Positions 50,192 through 58,887 of a stretch of 60,375 bases of DNA are shown here, piece after piece (positions within the stretch are counted from its first letter, which is position 1; each line of letters starts with the position of its first letter). Position numbers and translations under genes: made by a program. The notes beneath the pieces are model-generated. The model was given only the letters and a program-made list of their open reading frames with translations, did no database searches and was not told where the DNA came from. Source of the stretch: an uncultured Gemmiger sp. (GTDB lineage Bacteria; Bacillota; Clostridia; Oscillospirales; Ruminococcaceae). The DNA lies in the NCBI GenBank assembly GCA_944382835.1, contig CALWNP010000014.1, forward strand, positions 1 through 60,375, written 5' to 3'.

Positions 50192-52027
50192 ATGCGTAGA
50201 CTTTCCATTGACACCCCCGACCGCGCCCAGCAGGTGGTCCAGGACCTGTGCCGGGACATGGGGCATCGGGTGGCCGCCAACCCGCCGGGGCTCTGCCCGG
50301 TGGACCTGGCGCTGAACTTTCTGCGGCTCTGCCATGCCCAGACCTGCGGCAAATGTGTGCCCTGCCGCATCGGGCTTTCCCAGCTGGAAACCCTCATTGA
50401 GAGCGTTCTGGACCAGACCGCCGACGAGGGGACCATTGATCTCATCGAATCCACCGCCGCCGCCATCGCCGATTCTGCCGACTGCGCCATCGGCTACGAG
50501 GCGGCGGCCATGGTGCTGGAAGGAGTGCGGGGCTTCCGGGAGGATTACGAGCTCCACGCCAGGGAGGGGCGGTGCATCTGCTCCCTCAAACAGCCGGTGC
50601 CCTGCGTCACCGTCTGCCCCGCCCATGTGGACATCCCCGGCTACATTGCCCTGATCCGGGAAGGCCGGTTCCAGGATGCGGTGGACCTGATCCGCAAGGA
50701 CAACCCCTTCCCGTACTCCTGCGCCTATGTCTGCGAGCACCCCTGCGAGAAGCAGTGCCGCCGCCGTCTGGTGGACGACGCCATCAACATCTGCGGCCTC
50801 AAACGGTACGCGGTGGATCACTGCGGCGAGGAACCGGCCCCCCCGGCGGCCCCGGCCACCGGCAAGCGGGTGGCAGTGGTGGGCGGCGGGCCCAGCGGCC
50901 TGACCGCGGCCTACTACCTCTGCCGGATGGGCCATAGCGTCACCCTCTTTGAGCAGCGGGACCGTCTGGGCGGCATGCTGCGCTACGGCATCCCCGACTA
51001 CCGCCTGCCCCCCGAGGTGCTGGACCGGGACATCGACTACATCCTCAAGACCGGGGTGGAGGTCAAGACCGGGGTCTGCATCGGGTCGGACATCCAGGTG
51101 GCTGACCTGCAGCGGGACTATGACGCCCTCTATGTGGCCATCGGCGCCCACGCCGACAAAAAGCTGGGCCTTCCCGGGGAGGACAGCGCCAACGTCCTCT
51201 CGGCGGTGGAGTTTCTGCGCAACTGCGGCGAGGGCCACGCCCCCGACTTCACCGGCAAGCGGGTGGTGGTCATCGGCGGCGGCAACGTGAGCATGGACGC
51301 CACCCGCACCTCCATCCGTCTGGGGGCCGAGAGTGTGACCTGTGTCTACCGCCGCCGCATCGACGACATGACCGCCCTGCCCGAGGAGATCGAGGACGCC
51401 TTGGCCGAGGGCTGCCAGATCCTGCCTCTGGAGGCCCCCGACCACATCGAGGCCGACAGCGAGGGTAAGGTGGCGGCCCTCTGGACCCGGCCCCAGATCA
51501 TCGGCGGCTACGGCCGGGACGGCCGGCCCGGTCCCCGGGACGCCGCCCAGCGCAAATTCCGCATCCCCTGCGATTATCTCATCATCGCCATCGGCCAGCG
51601 CATCGAGAGCGACAACTTTGAAAAGGGTGGCATCGAGACCAGCCGCGGCGCCCTCAAGGCCGATCTCAGCGGCTATGTACCCGGCACCCCCAACGTCTTT
51701 GCCGGGGGCGACGCGGTCACCGGCCCCGCCACCGTCATCCGGGCGGTGGCCGCCGGTAAGGTGGGCGCTGCCAACATCGACAGCTTTCTGGGCTTTGACC
51801 ATGTGATCACCTGCGATGTGCAGATTCCCCCGGCCAAGCTCTCCAACATCCCGCCCTGCGGTCGGATTCAGCTCAAGAGCCGCAACCCGTTGGAAGCCCG
51901 GCGGGACTTCAAGCTGGCCAGCTGCGGCATGTCGGAGGAGGAGGCCATGCAGGAGGCCAGCCGCTGCCTGCGCTGTGACCACTTCGGCTACGGCATCTTC
52001 AAGGGAGGGAGAACGACACAATGGTAA
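50192..52027 (+). CDS. GltD/NfnB-like FAD oxidoreductase with N-terminal NuoF-type iron-sulfur domain (hydrogenase partner)
   Basis: It is predicted to pass electrons between NAD(P)H and the hydrogenase encoded next. The 611-residue protein has an N-terminal NuoF-like cluster domain (CGKCVPCRIGL, C52/C55/C58, with a later cysteine in SADCAIGYEAA). A GltD-type iron-sulfur region follows (CEHPCEKQCRR), then FAD and NAD(P) Rossmann motifs (GGGPSGLTAAYYLCRMG; GGGNVSMDATRTSIRLG). It ends with SRCLRCDHFGYG. ATG 50192 follows CGGAGGA. It overlaps the hydrogenase gene by seven bases. The domain order differs from canonical HydB. Confidence 0.86.
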   Translation: MRRLSIDTPDRAQQVVQDLCRDMGHRVAANPPGLCPVDLALNFLRLCHAQTCGKCVPCRIGLSQLETLIESVLDQTADEGTIDLIESTAAAIADSADCAIGYEAAAMVLEGVRGFREDYELHAREGRCICSLKQPVPCVTVCPAHVDIPGYIALIREGRFQDAVDLIRKDNPFPYSCAYVCEHPCEKQCRRRLVDDAINICGLKRYAVDHCGEEPAPPAAPATGKRVAVVGGGPSGLTAAYYLCRMGHSVTLFEQRDRLGGMLRYGIPDYRLPPEVLDRDIDYILKTGVEVKTGVCIGSDIQVADLQRDYDALYVAIGAHADKKLGLPGEDSANVLSAVEFLRNCGEGHAPDFTGKRVVVIGGGNVSMDATRTSIRLGAESVTCVYRRRIDDMTALPEEIEDALAEGCQILPLEAPDHIEADSEGKVAALWTRPQIIGGYGRDGRPGPRDAAQRKFRIPCDYLIIAIGQRIESDNFEKGGIETSRGALKADLSGYVPGTPNVFAGGDAVTGPATVIRAVAAGKVGAANIDSFLGFDHVITCDVQIPPAKLSNIPPCGRIQLKSRNPLEARRDFKLASCGMSEEEAMQEASRCLRCDHFGYGIFKGGRTTQW

Positions 52028-53775
52028 ACGTCACCGTCAACGGCAAGGCCGTCCAGGTCCCCGAGCAGACCACTATCCTGGAGGCGGCGCGTCTGGCCGG
52101 GGTGGAGATCCCCCACCTGTGCTATCTGAAACATCTCAACGAGATCGGCGCCTGCCGGGTCTGCTGCGTCGAGATCGAGGGGGAGCGCAACCTGGTCCCC
52201 AGCTGCAACAACCCGGTGTTTGAGGGCATGGTCATCCGCACCAACTCCGACCGGGTCCGCCGCACCCGGCGGATCAATGTGGAGCTGATCCTCTCCCAGC
52301 ACGACTGCCACTGTGCCACCTGTCTGCGCAGCGGCAACTGCCATCTGCAAAGCATCGCCAACGACCTGGGCATCCTGGAAAACCCCTATCCCCGGGACCT
52401 GGTCACCGGGGTGCGGGCTCTCTGGCCCAGGGACTTCCCCCTCTACCGGGATACCAACAAGTGCATCAAGTGCATGCGCTGCATCCAAGTCTGCGACAAG
52501 GTCCAGGGGGTCAACGTCTGGGACCTGTCGGGCACCGGCAGCCGCACCCGGGTGGATGTGAGCCACAACCGCCGGATCAAGGAGTCCGACTGTGTCCTCT
52601 GCGGCCAGTGCATCACCCACTGCCCGGTGGGCGCCCTGCGGGAGCGCAGCGACACCGAAAAGGCCTTTGACGCCATCGCCGATCCCCACCGCATCACGGT
52701 GGTGCAGATCGCCCCGGCGGTGCGGGCGGCCTGGGGGGAAAGCCTGGGCCTGGGTCCCGAAAAGGCCACCGTCAACCGGATGGCGGCCACTCTGCGGGCG
52801 CTGGGCTTTGACTACATCTTTGACACCTCCTTCTCTGCCGACCTGACCATCATGGAGGAGGGCACCGAGTTCCTCCACCGTTTCCGCGCCGGGGAAACCC
52901 GGGAGCTGCCCATGTTCACCAGCTGCTGCCCCGGCTGGGTGCGGTATCTCAAGGGGCACTATCCCCGGCTGGTGGACCGGCTCTCCACAGCCAAAAGCCC
53001 CCAGCAGATGTTCGGCGCCGTGACCAAGAACCACTTTGCCAAGGTGCTGGGGGTGGAGCCGGAGCGGCTCTACTGCGTCTCCATCATGCCCTGTGTGGCC
53101 AAAAAGGCCGAGTGTGACCTGCCCACCATGCGCACCGACGCGGGCCAGGATGTGGACCTCTGTCTGACCACCCGGGAATTGGTGCGAATGATCCGCTCCG
53201 AGCGGCTCCACCCCGAGACCCTGCCCGAGGAAGCCTTCGACGCCCCCATGGGCCCCTACAGCGGGGCGGGGGTGCTCTTCGGCACCACCGGCGGGGTGAT
53301 GGAGGCGGCGCTGCGCAGCGCCTACTATCTCACCGAGGGGCACAACCCCCCGGCGGACGCCTTCCGGGCGGTGCAGGGGGATGCCACCGGGGCCGAGGGC
53401 TGGACCGAAGCCGAGTTCACCCTGGAGAGCCAGCCGGTGCGCACCGCGGTGGTCAGCGGACTGGCCAACACCCGCAAACTCATCGAGGCGATCCTGACCC
53501 ACAAGGTCCATTACGATTTCGTGGAGGTCATGGCCTGTCCCGGCGGCTGTGCCGGCGGCGGGGGACAGCCCCAGAGCCGGGACGACGAGGAGCTGGCCGA
53601 CAGCCGCGGCGCGGTGCTGCGCGCCCTGGACAAGGGCAGCGCCCTGCGGTTCAGCCACGAAAACCCGGCGGTGCAGGCTCTCTACCGGGAGGAGCTGGGC
53701 GAGCCGGGCAGCGAGGCGGCCGAGGCCTGGCTGCATACTGACCATGCGGGGTGGAAGATGCCGGGGGAGGCGTGA
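52021..53775 (+). CDS. [FeFe] hydrogenase catalytic subunit (HydA-type)
   Basis: It evolves or oxidises H2 at the H-cluster. The 584-residue protein has, in order, a plant-type [2Fe-2S] domain (GACRVCCVEIEG), a His-Cys cluster domain (HDCHCATCLRSGNC), two [4Fe-4S] motifs (CIKCMRCIQVC; CVLCGQCITHCPVG) and the H-cluster motifs TSCCPGW, MPCVAKKAE and MACPGGCAGGGGQP. The C-terminal small-subunit-like region follows. This modular form accepts electrons from a flavoprotein partner, here the overlapping upstream gene. The maturases HydE, HydF and HydG are not in the window. Repeat copy C begins right after the stop. Confidence 0.96.
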   Translation: MVNVTVNGKAVQVPEQTTILEAARLAGVEIPHLCYLKHLNEIGACRVCCVEIEGERNLVPSCNNPVFEGMVIRTNSDRVRRTRRINVELILSQHDCHCATCLRSGNCHLQSIANDLGILENPYPRDLVTGVRALWPRDFPLYRDTNKCIKCMRCIQVCDKVQGVNVWDLSGTGSRTRVDVSHNRRIKESDCVLCGQCITHCPVGALRERSDTEKAFDAIADPHRITVVQIAPAVRAAWGESLGLGPEKATVNRMAATLRALGFDYIFDTSFSADLTIMEEGTEFLHRFRAGETRELPMFTSCCPGWVRYLKGHYPRLVDRLSTAKSPQQMFGAVTKNHFAKVLGVEPERLYCVSIMPCVAKKAECDLPTMRTDAGQDVDLCLTTRELVRMIRSERLHPETLPEEAFDAPMGPYSGAGVLFGTTGGVMEAALRSAYYLTEGHNPPADAFRAVQGDATGAEGWTEAEFTLESQPVRTAVVSGLANTRKLIEAILTHKVHYDFVEVMACPGGCAGGGGQPQSRDDEELADSRGAVLRALDKGSALRFSHENPAVQALYREELGEPGSEAAEAWLHTDHAGWKMPGEA

Positions 53776-53996
53776 GGGTTTGTTTCGGGCTTGCCCGAAA
53801 ACGGGCTGCCCCCGAAGGGTTGTTCCTTTTTGTGACCAAAAAGGAACCGAAAAAGTCCCACCGTTTCGAGGCGGTGGACGCTCGACCAGGGTCTTTGACC
53901 CTGGACCCCTCAAGGCCCCCACCCTTGACGGGGGCCTTGAGCAAGGTACATTGTTTTAGAGCAAAGGGCATCCGCCCTTTGCAAACCTTCTCTACG
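53776..53996 (+). repeat. Tandem-hairpin element, copy C (single unit after the hydrogenase)
   Basis: One unit in the same direction as the upstream gene: H0 53783-53800 (TTTCGGGC/GCCCGAAA), H1 53822-53847 (GTTCCTTTTTG/CAAAAAGGAAC, loop TGAC), H2 53858-53877 (CCACCG/CGGTGG), H3 53886-53904 (CCAGGGTC/GACCCTGG), H4 53910-53940 (TCAAGGCCCCC/GGGGGCCTTGA) and H5 53961-53982 (GCAAAGGGC/GCCCTTTGC). The unit ends at CCTTCTCTA. Neither the central hairpin nor the mirrored unit is present. The following gene points the same way, unlike at copies A and B. Confidence 0.88.
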
Positions 53997-54058
53997 GGGG
54001 GATGGGGGATGTTTCCGCTTTTATCCTTCCATTTTGAAGCAGGAGAGGAGGGCGGCGG

Positions 54059-54643
54059 TTGGCTGCCAAGGAATATTATCAGGGGGAGACCTTTGAGGGA
54101 TTCGACCCCGGCGAAACTCTGAACTCGGTGGAGTACAGCGACTGTGTCTTCCGCAACTGCCGCTGGACCGGCACCCGGGTCCAGAACTGCAGCTTCATCG
54201 GCTGCACCTTTGTTCACTGCAATTTCAGCGCGGTTGTCTTCAGCTTCTGTCTCATGCGGGACGCCTGGCTGCAGAACTCCGCCTTCCGGATGATGGCCTG
54301 GGGCGGGCTTACCGGCCGCAGCAAGCTGGCCCAGCCCTTCGGCAAGATCGAGGGCTGTGCCTTCCAGTACAACGATTTCTCCGGCATGTCCCTCAACGGT
54401 TTCGACTTCTCCGGCTCCACCTTTGCCGAGTGCCGGTTTGACGACTGTCACCTGGCCGGGGCCTGCTTCCACGGGGTTCCCCTGGGTCGCAGCAGCTTTA
54501 CCCGCTGCGATCTGGAGCGGGCGGATTTCCGGGACGCCCGGGCCTACGCCATCGACCCGTCCGACAACAAACTCAAGGACGCCCGGTTCAGTTTCCCCGA
54601 TGTGGTGGCCCTGCTGGACAGCATCGGCATCCGCATCGAGTGA
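54059..54643 (+). CDS. Pentapeptide-repeat protein
   Basis: The 194-residue protein is built of A/C(D/N)(L/F)xx-type pentapeptides (for example CVFRNCRW, CSFIGCTF, CDLERADFRDA), which fold into a right-handed quadrilateral helix. Some such proteins shield DNA gyrase from quinolones, but no specific gyrase-protection feature is visible here. It starts with TTG 54059, seven bases after GGAGG. Unusually many cysteines occupy the repeat positions, suggesting a cytoplasmic protein. Confidence 0.85.
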   Translation: MAAKEYYQGETFEGFDPGETLNSVEYSDCVFRNCRWTGTRVQNCSFIGCTFVHCNFSAVVFSFCLMRDAWLQNSAFRMMAWGGLTGRSKLAQPFGKIEGCAFQYNDFSGMSLNGFDFSGSTFAECRFDDCHLAGACFHGVPLGRSSFTRCDLERADFRDARAYAIDPSDNKLKDARFSFPDVVALLDSIGIRIE

Positions 54644-54654
54644 GAGAAAAATGT

Positions 54655-54695
54655 AGCCCCGGCAGGGCGCACGGTGCGCCTTGCCGGGGCTGTTC
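54655..54695 (+). terminator. Intrinsic terminator after the pentapeptide gene
   Basis: AGCCCCGGCA and GGCGCAC pair with GTGCGCC and TGCCGGGGCT, followed by GTTCTT. Confidence 0.8.
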
Positions 54696-54797
54696 TTCTG
54701 CCAGAGGGGGCCTTGCATCCGGCGCGGCTTCGCGGTATGCTGGTAGAGGCAACCCCTATTTTAGTGTGGCCGGCGTACCGGCCTGTGAGGTGTTTTG

Positions 54798-55958
54798 ATG
54801 TTTCAGCTTCTTCTGATAATTTATCTGGCTTTCATCAGCCTGGGCCTGCCCGATTCCCTGCTGGGATCGGCCTGGCCCTCCATGTACCCCCAGTTCGGGG
54901 TCCCGGTCTCCTACGCCGGCCTGCTCTCGATGATTATTGCGGCGGGGACCATCGTCTCCAGCCTCCAAAGTGACCGGATGACCCGCCGGTTTGGAGCTGG
55001 CAAGATCACTGCGGTCAGCGTCTTCATGACGGCGGCGGCCCTTTTCGGCTTCTCGGTCAGCCATTCCTTCTGGGCCCTCTGCCTCTGGGCCATTCCCTAC
55101 GGGCTGGGGGCCGGCAGCGTGGATGTGGCGCTGAACAACTATGTGGCCCTCCACTTTGCCAGCCGTCACATGAGCTGGCTCCACTGCATGTGGGGCATCG
55201 GCGCCACCCTGGGCCCGGTGATCATGGGGGCGGCCCTCAGCGGCGGCCAGCCCTGGAACACCGGTTACCGGATCATCGCGGGGCTGCAGATCCTGCTCAG
55301 CATCGCCCTCTTCCTCAGCCTGCCCCTCTGGAAGAAGGAGCAGAGTCCGGCCGGGGCCGGGAGCAGTGCGCCGCCCCTGACCCTGCTTCAGATCATCCGC
55401 ATCCCTGGTGCCAAGGAAATCTTCATCGCCTTTTTCTGCTACTGCGCCCTGGAATCCACCGCCGGCCTGTGGGCCAGCAGCTATCTGGTGCTGCACAAAG
55501 GGCTGCCCACCCAGACTGCCGCCGGCTTTGCCGGGCTGTTCTACATCGGCATCACGGCGGGGCGGGCCCTCAGCGGTTTCCTCACCTTCCGGTTCACCGA
55601 TACCCAGATGATCCGGATGGGGCAGGGGGGCATTTTGCTGGGCATCCTCTGCCTGCTGCTCCCCCTGGGGGCCGCCTCGGCCCTGGTGGGGCTGGTGCTG
55701 GTGGGGCTGGGCTGCGCCCCGGTCTACCCCTCCATCATCCACTCCACCCCGGCCCATTTCGGGGCCGACCGCTCCCAGGCCATGATCGGGGTCCAGATGG
55801 CCTCGGCCTATCTGGGCACCTGCCTGATGCCGCCGGCCTTCGGCCTCATCGCCAACCACATCAGCATTGCCCTCTTCCCGGTTTTTCTGTTGGCGGTGCT
55901 GGTGCTGATGGTGGTCATGCACGAGCGGATGCTGCCCAAAACCGCCCACGCCGCCTGA
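54798..55958 (+). CDS. MFS transporter
   Basis: The 386-residue protein has 12 hydrophobic segments and begins LIIYLAFISLGLPDSLLGSA. It has a loop motif SDRMTRRFGAGK between helices 2 and 3, and the GIGATLGPVIMG segment, as in fucose/sugar-type MFS permeases. ATG 54798 follows GAGGTG. The substrate is unknown. Its stop is only two bases from the stop of the convergent HD gene, with no terminator between them. Confidence 0.88.
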   Translation: MFQLLLIIYLAFISLGLPDSLLGSAWPSMYPQFGVPVSYAGLLSMIIAAGTIVSSLQSDRMTRRFGAGKITAVSVFMTAAALFGFSVSHSFWALCLWAIPYGLGAGSVDVALNNYVALHFASRHMSWLHCMWGIGATLGPVIMGAALSGGQPWNTGYRIIAGLQILLSIALFLSLPLWKKEQSPAGAGSSAPPLTLLQIIRIPGAKEIFIAFFCYCALESTAGLWASSYLVLHKGLPTQTAAGFAGLFYIGITAGRALSGFLTFRFTDTQMIRMGQGGILLGILCLLLPLGAASALVGLVLVGLGCAPVYPSIIHSTPAHFGADRSQAMIGVQMASAYLGTCLMPPAFGLIANHISIALFPVFLLAVLVLMVVMHERMLPKTAHAA

Positions 55959-55960
55959 AC

Positions 55961-56731
55961 TCAGGTGTGGGCCTTGAGCCAGCTCTCCATGTGGGTGCGC
56001 ATCTCGGCAAAGGTCTGCCGGGTTTCGGGGTTTTCGGTGCGGAAATCCAGCAGCTTCCACAGATATCCCTGCTGGGCCACAATGCGCAGGCTTTCGGGAT
56101 AGACCAGCTCATAGACCAGCGAGGCATGCCCCACCGCGTTGTCGGCGGGGTATTGTTTCAGGCTGCGCAGCACCGCGTGGTGCTCGTAGAAGGCGTCCCG
56201 CACCGCCGGGGTCACCGGCGAGGCCAGCAGCGCCTGGGTGGTGCAGTTGTAGATCTCCTCAAAAGGGACCTCCACATTCACCCGCAGAATGTCGATCTTG
56301 TCGGCGTCCCGCAGGATGTCGCAGAACTGCCGGGTGCGGGGGTCCAGGTCCGCGGGCAGCCGGTAGGCGCTGTGGTTGGCCACCGCGGTGCGCAGCAGGG
56401 CGTCCTCGGCGTCGTCCTCCAGATAGTCCCGGATGCCGCCCCGGTCAAACAGCACCTCGGCGCTGGCCGCCGCATGGTCGATGGAGCGGCTGTCGTCAAA
56501 GGTGCCGAACCGGCGCAGCTGTTCAAACCGGCCCACGTCGTGGAGAATGCCGCACAGCCAGGCCAGGTCCACCTCCTCGGGCGGCAGGTTCAGGCTGCGG
56601 GCGATCCGGCCGCACAGCCCGGCCACCCGGTAGGTGTGGTCGATCTTGAGCTTGACCTTGGGGTCCTGGGCATTGTAGGGGCGGATGTATCGGGCAAAAG
56701 CGTCCAGCGCTTGCTGACGGTTGATCTTCAT
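55961..56731 (-). CDS. HD domain-containing metal-dependent phosphohydrolase
   Basis: HD proteins hydrolyse phosphoesters of nucleotides or second messengers. The 256-residue protein has the H...HD...D metal set: H32 in DHTYRV, H64-D65 in GILHDVGRFE, and D in DILRDADKIDILR near residue 145. AVANHSAYRLP gives another conserved histidine. ATG 56731 (MKINRQQAL) is used; the longer frame to 56896 reads through the promoter. The substrate is unknown. Confidence 0.88.
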   Translation of the reverse strand: MKINRQQALDAFARYIRPYNAQDPKVKLKIDHTYRVAGLCGRIARSLNLPPEEVDLAWLCGILHDVGRFEQLRRFGTFDDSRSIDHAAASAEVLFDRGGIRDYLEDDAEDALLRTAVANHSAYRLPADLDPRTRQFCDILRDADKIDILRVNVEVPFEEIYNCTTQALLASPVTPAVRDAFYEHHAVLRSLKQYPADNAVGHASLVYELVYPESLRIVAQQGYLWKLLDFRTENPETRQTFAEMRTHMESWLKAHT

Positions 56732-56773
56732 GGTGTTCCCTCCCGGGGTGAATGGTGGATGGCGGACAGTTTG

Positions 56774-56801
56774 ATTATAGCACGTTTTTTCCCCTTGTGA
56801 C
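56774..56801 (-). promoter_or_regulatory. Possible promoter for the HD gene
   Basis: On the minus strand a perfect TATAAT (56774-56779) lies 16 bp from a weak GTCACA (56796-56801), about 43 bp before the ATG. Confidence 0.4.
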
Positions 56802-56873
56802 GCCCCCGCCGGCGGGAAAATGGCCCAAACCCTGAAGAAATCCAAAACTTTTCCCCTCACCTGCAAACCCTGC

Positions 56874-56902
56874 TTGACAAGAGGGGAAAAGCCCACTACT
56901 AT
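56874..56902 (+). promoter_or_regulatory. Sigma-A promoter and possible operator for the TetR gene
   Basis: Perfect TTGACA (56874-56879), a 17-bp spacer and TACTAT (56897-56902). The -10 lies within the dyad CTAC(TATGAA)GTAG, a possible autorepression site. Confidence 0.68.
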
Positions 56903-56945
56903 GAAAGTAGAATTTACATCTTTAGGCCCGAAAGGCAGGTCTGAA

Positions 56946-57548
56946 ATGCGACAAAAGGAAGAATGTCACCGGGGGGTACGGATGACCAAACAGCGGCTGT
57001 ACGGCGCGCTGATCGCCCTGCTGCAGGAGAAACCGGTGCGGGAGGTGACGGTCCAGGAGCTGACCGGCCGTGCCAGGGTCAGCCGGGGGACCTTCTATTT
57101 CCATTATGCCGACATCCGGGAGCTGATGATGGAGATGGAGGAGGAGCAGCAGCGGCAGCTGGAGCAGATGCTGGACACCCTGCTGCCCCGCCTGAACGAG
57201 GACACCGCACCCCAGGCCCTGTGCAGTCTGTTTGAGTATCTGGCCGAGAACGACAAGCTCTGCAGCGCCCTGCTGGGCCCCAACGGGGACCCGGGGTTCC
57301 TGCGCCGGCTGGAGCGCACCCTGGGCGGGCGCTGCCTGGAACATCTGATCGCCGGCGGCCAGGACACCCCCGCCCACCGCTATGCCACCGCCTTTGCGGT
57401 GCGGGGCTGCCTGGGCTGCGTGGCGGCCTGGCTGCGCCGGGGCAGACCCGAACCCCCCGATCAGATAGCAGCTCTCACCTGGCAGGCCATCCGTGCCGTC
57501 AACGAGGTGGCCAAACAATCGGATTCCCTACTGGCAGAAAATCGTTGA
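56946..57548 (+). CDS. TetR/AcrR family regulator
   Basis: The 200-residue protein has an N-terminal helix-turn-helix (VTVQELTGRARVSRGTFYFHYADI) with the typical FYFHY recognition end, and a helical ligand domain similar to the DhaS-like TetR subgroup (LFEYLAENDKLCSALLG). ATG 56946 follows AAAGGCAGG. Its target is not obvious; the next gene has its own promoter. Confidence 0.9.
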   Translation: MRQKEECHRGVRMTKQRLYGALIALLQEKPVREVTVQELTGRARVSRGTFYFHYADIRELMMEMEEEQQRQLEQMLDTLLPRLNEDTAPQALCSLFEYLAENDKLCSALLGPNGDPGFLRRLERTLGGRCLEHLIAGGQDTPAHRYATAFAVRGCLGCVAAWLRRGRPEPPDQIAALTWQAIRAVNEVAKQSDSLLAENR

Positions 57549-57574
57549 TTTTTTGCCCCCATCCAAGGTATAAT
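57545..57574 (+). promoter_or_regulatory. Sigma-A promoter for the PTS IIA gene
   Basis: TTGATT (57545-57550), an 18-bp spacer and perfect TATAAT (57569-57574) lie about 58 bp before the ATG and overlap the TetR stop. Confidence 0.65.
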
Positions 57575-57632
57575 GAGGATAACAAACTCCCGCCTGTTTT
57601 AGGGACGGGATGCAGAAAAGGAGAGTACGACG

Positions 57633-58142
57633 ATGGGCTTTTTTGATATCTTCAAAAAGAAGGAAGCACCGGCGGCCGCGCCGGCCGGCCCGATGATGGT
57701 GGCTGCGGATGCCAAGGGCACCGTGGTTCCCATGGAGCAGATTCCCGATGAGGTCTTTGCCCAGGGGATTCTGGGCAAGTGCTGCGGCATCGACCCCTCC
57801 GAGGGCAAGGTCTACGCCCCGGTGGACGGCGAAATCACCCAGGTCCCCGACACCCTCCATGCGCTGGGCATCCAGGGCAACGGCGGCGTCGAAATCCTGA
57901 TCCACGTGGGTGTGGATACCGTCGAGATGAAGGGGGACGGCTTTGCCAGCAAGGTCAAGCTGGGGGACAAGGTCACCAAGGGCCAGTTGCTGCTGACCAT
58001 GGATCTGGACAAGATCAAGGCCGCCGGCCATCCCGCGGTGGTCATCACTGTGGTCACCAACACCGATGACTTTGCCGGCGTCGAGCTGGTGGCTTCCGGC
58101 GATGTGGAGCCGGGCGCCGATCTGCTCAAGGTCACCAAGTAA
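57633..58142 (+). CDS. PTS glucose-type IIA component (single domain)
   Basis: It takes phosphate from HPr and passes it to an IIB domain, and may also signal carbon status. The 169-residue protein has H76 (DTLHALG) and the phospho-histidine H91 (EILIHVGVDTVEM), matching the two active-site histidines of E. coli IIA-Glc. KGQLLLTMDLDKIK follows. An alanine/proline linker sits at residues 11-20. No IIB or IIC gene is in the window, so it must serve permeases encoded elsewhere. Confidence 0.95.
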   Translation: MGFFDIFKKKEAPAAAPAGPMMVAADAKGTVVPMEQIPDEVFAQGILGKCCGIDPSEGKVYAPVDGEITQVPDTLHALGIQGNGGVEILIHVGVDTVEMKGDGFASKVKLGDKVTKGQLLLTMDLDKIKAAGHPAVVITVVTNTDDFAGVELVASGDVEPGADLLKVTK

Positions 58143-58158
58143 CTTCTCTGCCTCATGC

Positions 58159-58190
58159 GGCCCTTCCCCTGTTGGGGGAAGGGCCTTTTG
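58159..58190 (+). terminator. Intrinsic terminator after the PTS IIA gene
   Basis: GGCCCTTCCCC pairs with GGGGAAGGGCC around TGTTG, followed by TTTTG. Confidence 0.87.
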
Positions 58191-58291
58191 TATGCCGGCG
58201 GCGGGCCTTTCGTCCCGGGGGAAAATGTGATACAATAGGACAAAACCCGGCAGCCCCCTGGCGCCGGACCATAGAGAGGGGAATTTATCTT

Positions 58292-58873
58292 ATGAGTGCA
58301 ATTCTGGCCGTCTGCGGCGAGGCATTCTGCGCCATGGTCAGCGATGGACGGATGGTGGAGGAGCCGGTGGAAAACGGCAAGCCCAAGATTCTGTCCGATA
58401 CCCTGCCCAAGGTGCGCAAGGTCAACCGCAACATCCTGGTGGGCTTTGCCGGGGATACCCTGGCCGCGGTGCAGATCATCAACGCCCTGGACGACTACAA
58501 TACCCAGTATCTGACCCTGGAAAAGGCGGTGAAGATTCTGGCCGCCCAGGCGGCCCAGGTGAGCTGCCAGCCGGTGGGGGTGCGGATTCTGGTGGGCGGC
58601 CGGGGCCGCAAGGGGAGCTTTGAGCTGGTCACTCTGGGCAGCGCCGACGGCTGGCAGCCCCAGGTCCAGCCCGCCCGGGACGGCGCCTACCTCATCGAGG
58701 GGGCCTGCTCCCACACCGAGATCGCTCCCTTCCTGGAGCGGGAGGTCAAGCCCCAGGCCGCCTCCTGGAAGAGCCTGGACGATGTGGCCCATACCCTGGA
58801 TGGCTGCATCACCGCCCTGGCGGCCCAGGACGAGACGGTGAACACCCAGTTCTACCGGGAACTGGTGATCTGA
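58292..58873 (+). CDS. Ntn-hydrolase-like (proteasome/HslV-fold) protein
   Basis: I do not recognise a named family. The 193-residue protein resembles the proteasome beta fold: a short N-terminal strand SAILAVCGEAFCAMVSDGR, then VRKVNRNILVGFAGDTLAAV, which parallels the GFAG segment of HslV, and a late region with repeated acidic residues. The N-terminal catalytic threonine or cysteine expected for an active enzyme is not obvious; serine follows the initiator. It is 14 bp before the transglutaminase gene, so the two are probably cotranscribed. Confidence 0.55.
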   Translation: MSAILAVCGEAFCAMVSDGRMVEEPVENGKPKILSDTLPKVRKVNRNILVGFAGDTLAAVQIINALDDYNTQYLTLEKAVKILAAQAAQVSCQPVGVRILVGGRGRKGSFELVTLGSADGWQPQVQPARDGAYLIEGACSHTEIAPFLEREVKPQAASWKSLDDVAHTLDGCITALAAQDETVNTQFYRELVI

Positions 58874-58887
58874 GGGGAGGGTTTGCC

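Noticed and set aside
54059-54643. Qnr-type quinolone-resistance protein
   Set aside because: Only the general pentapeptide pattern is present; Qnr-specific loops and length are not seen.
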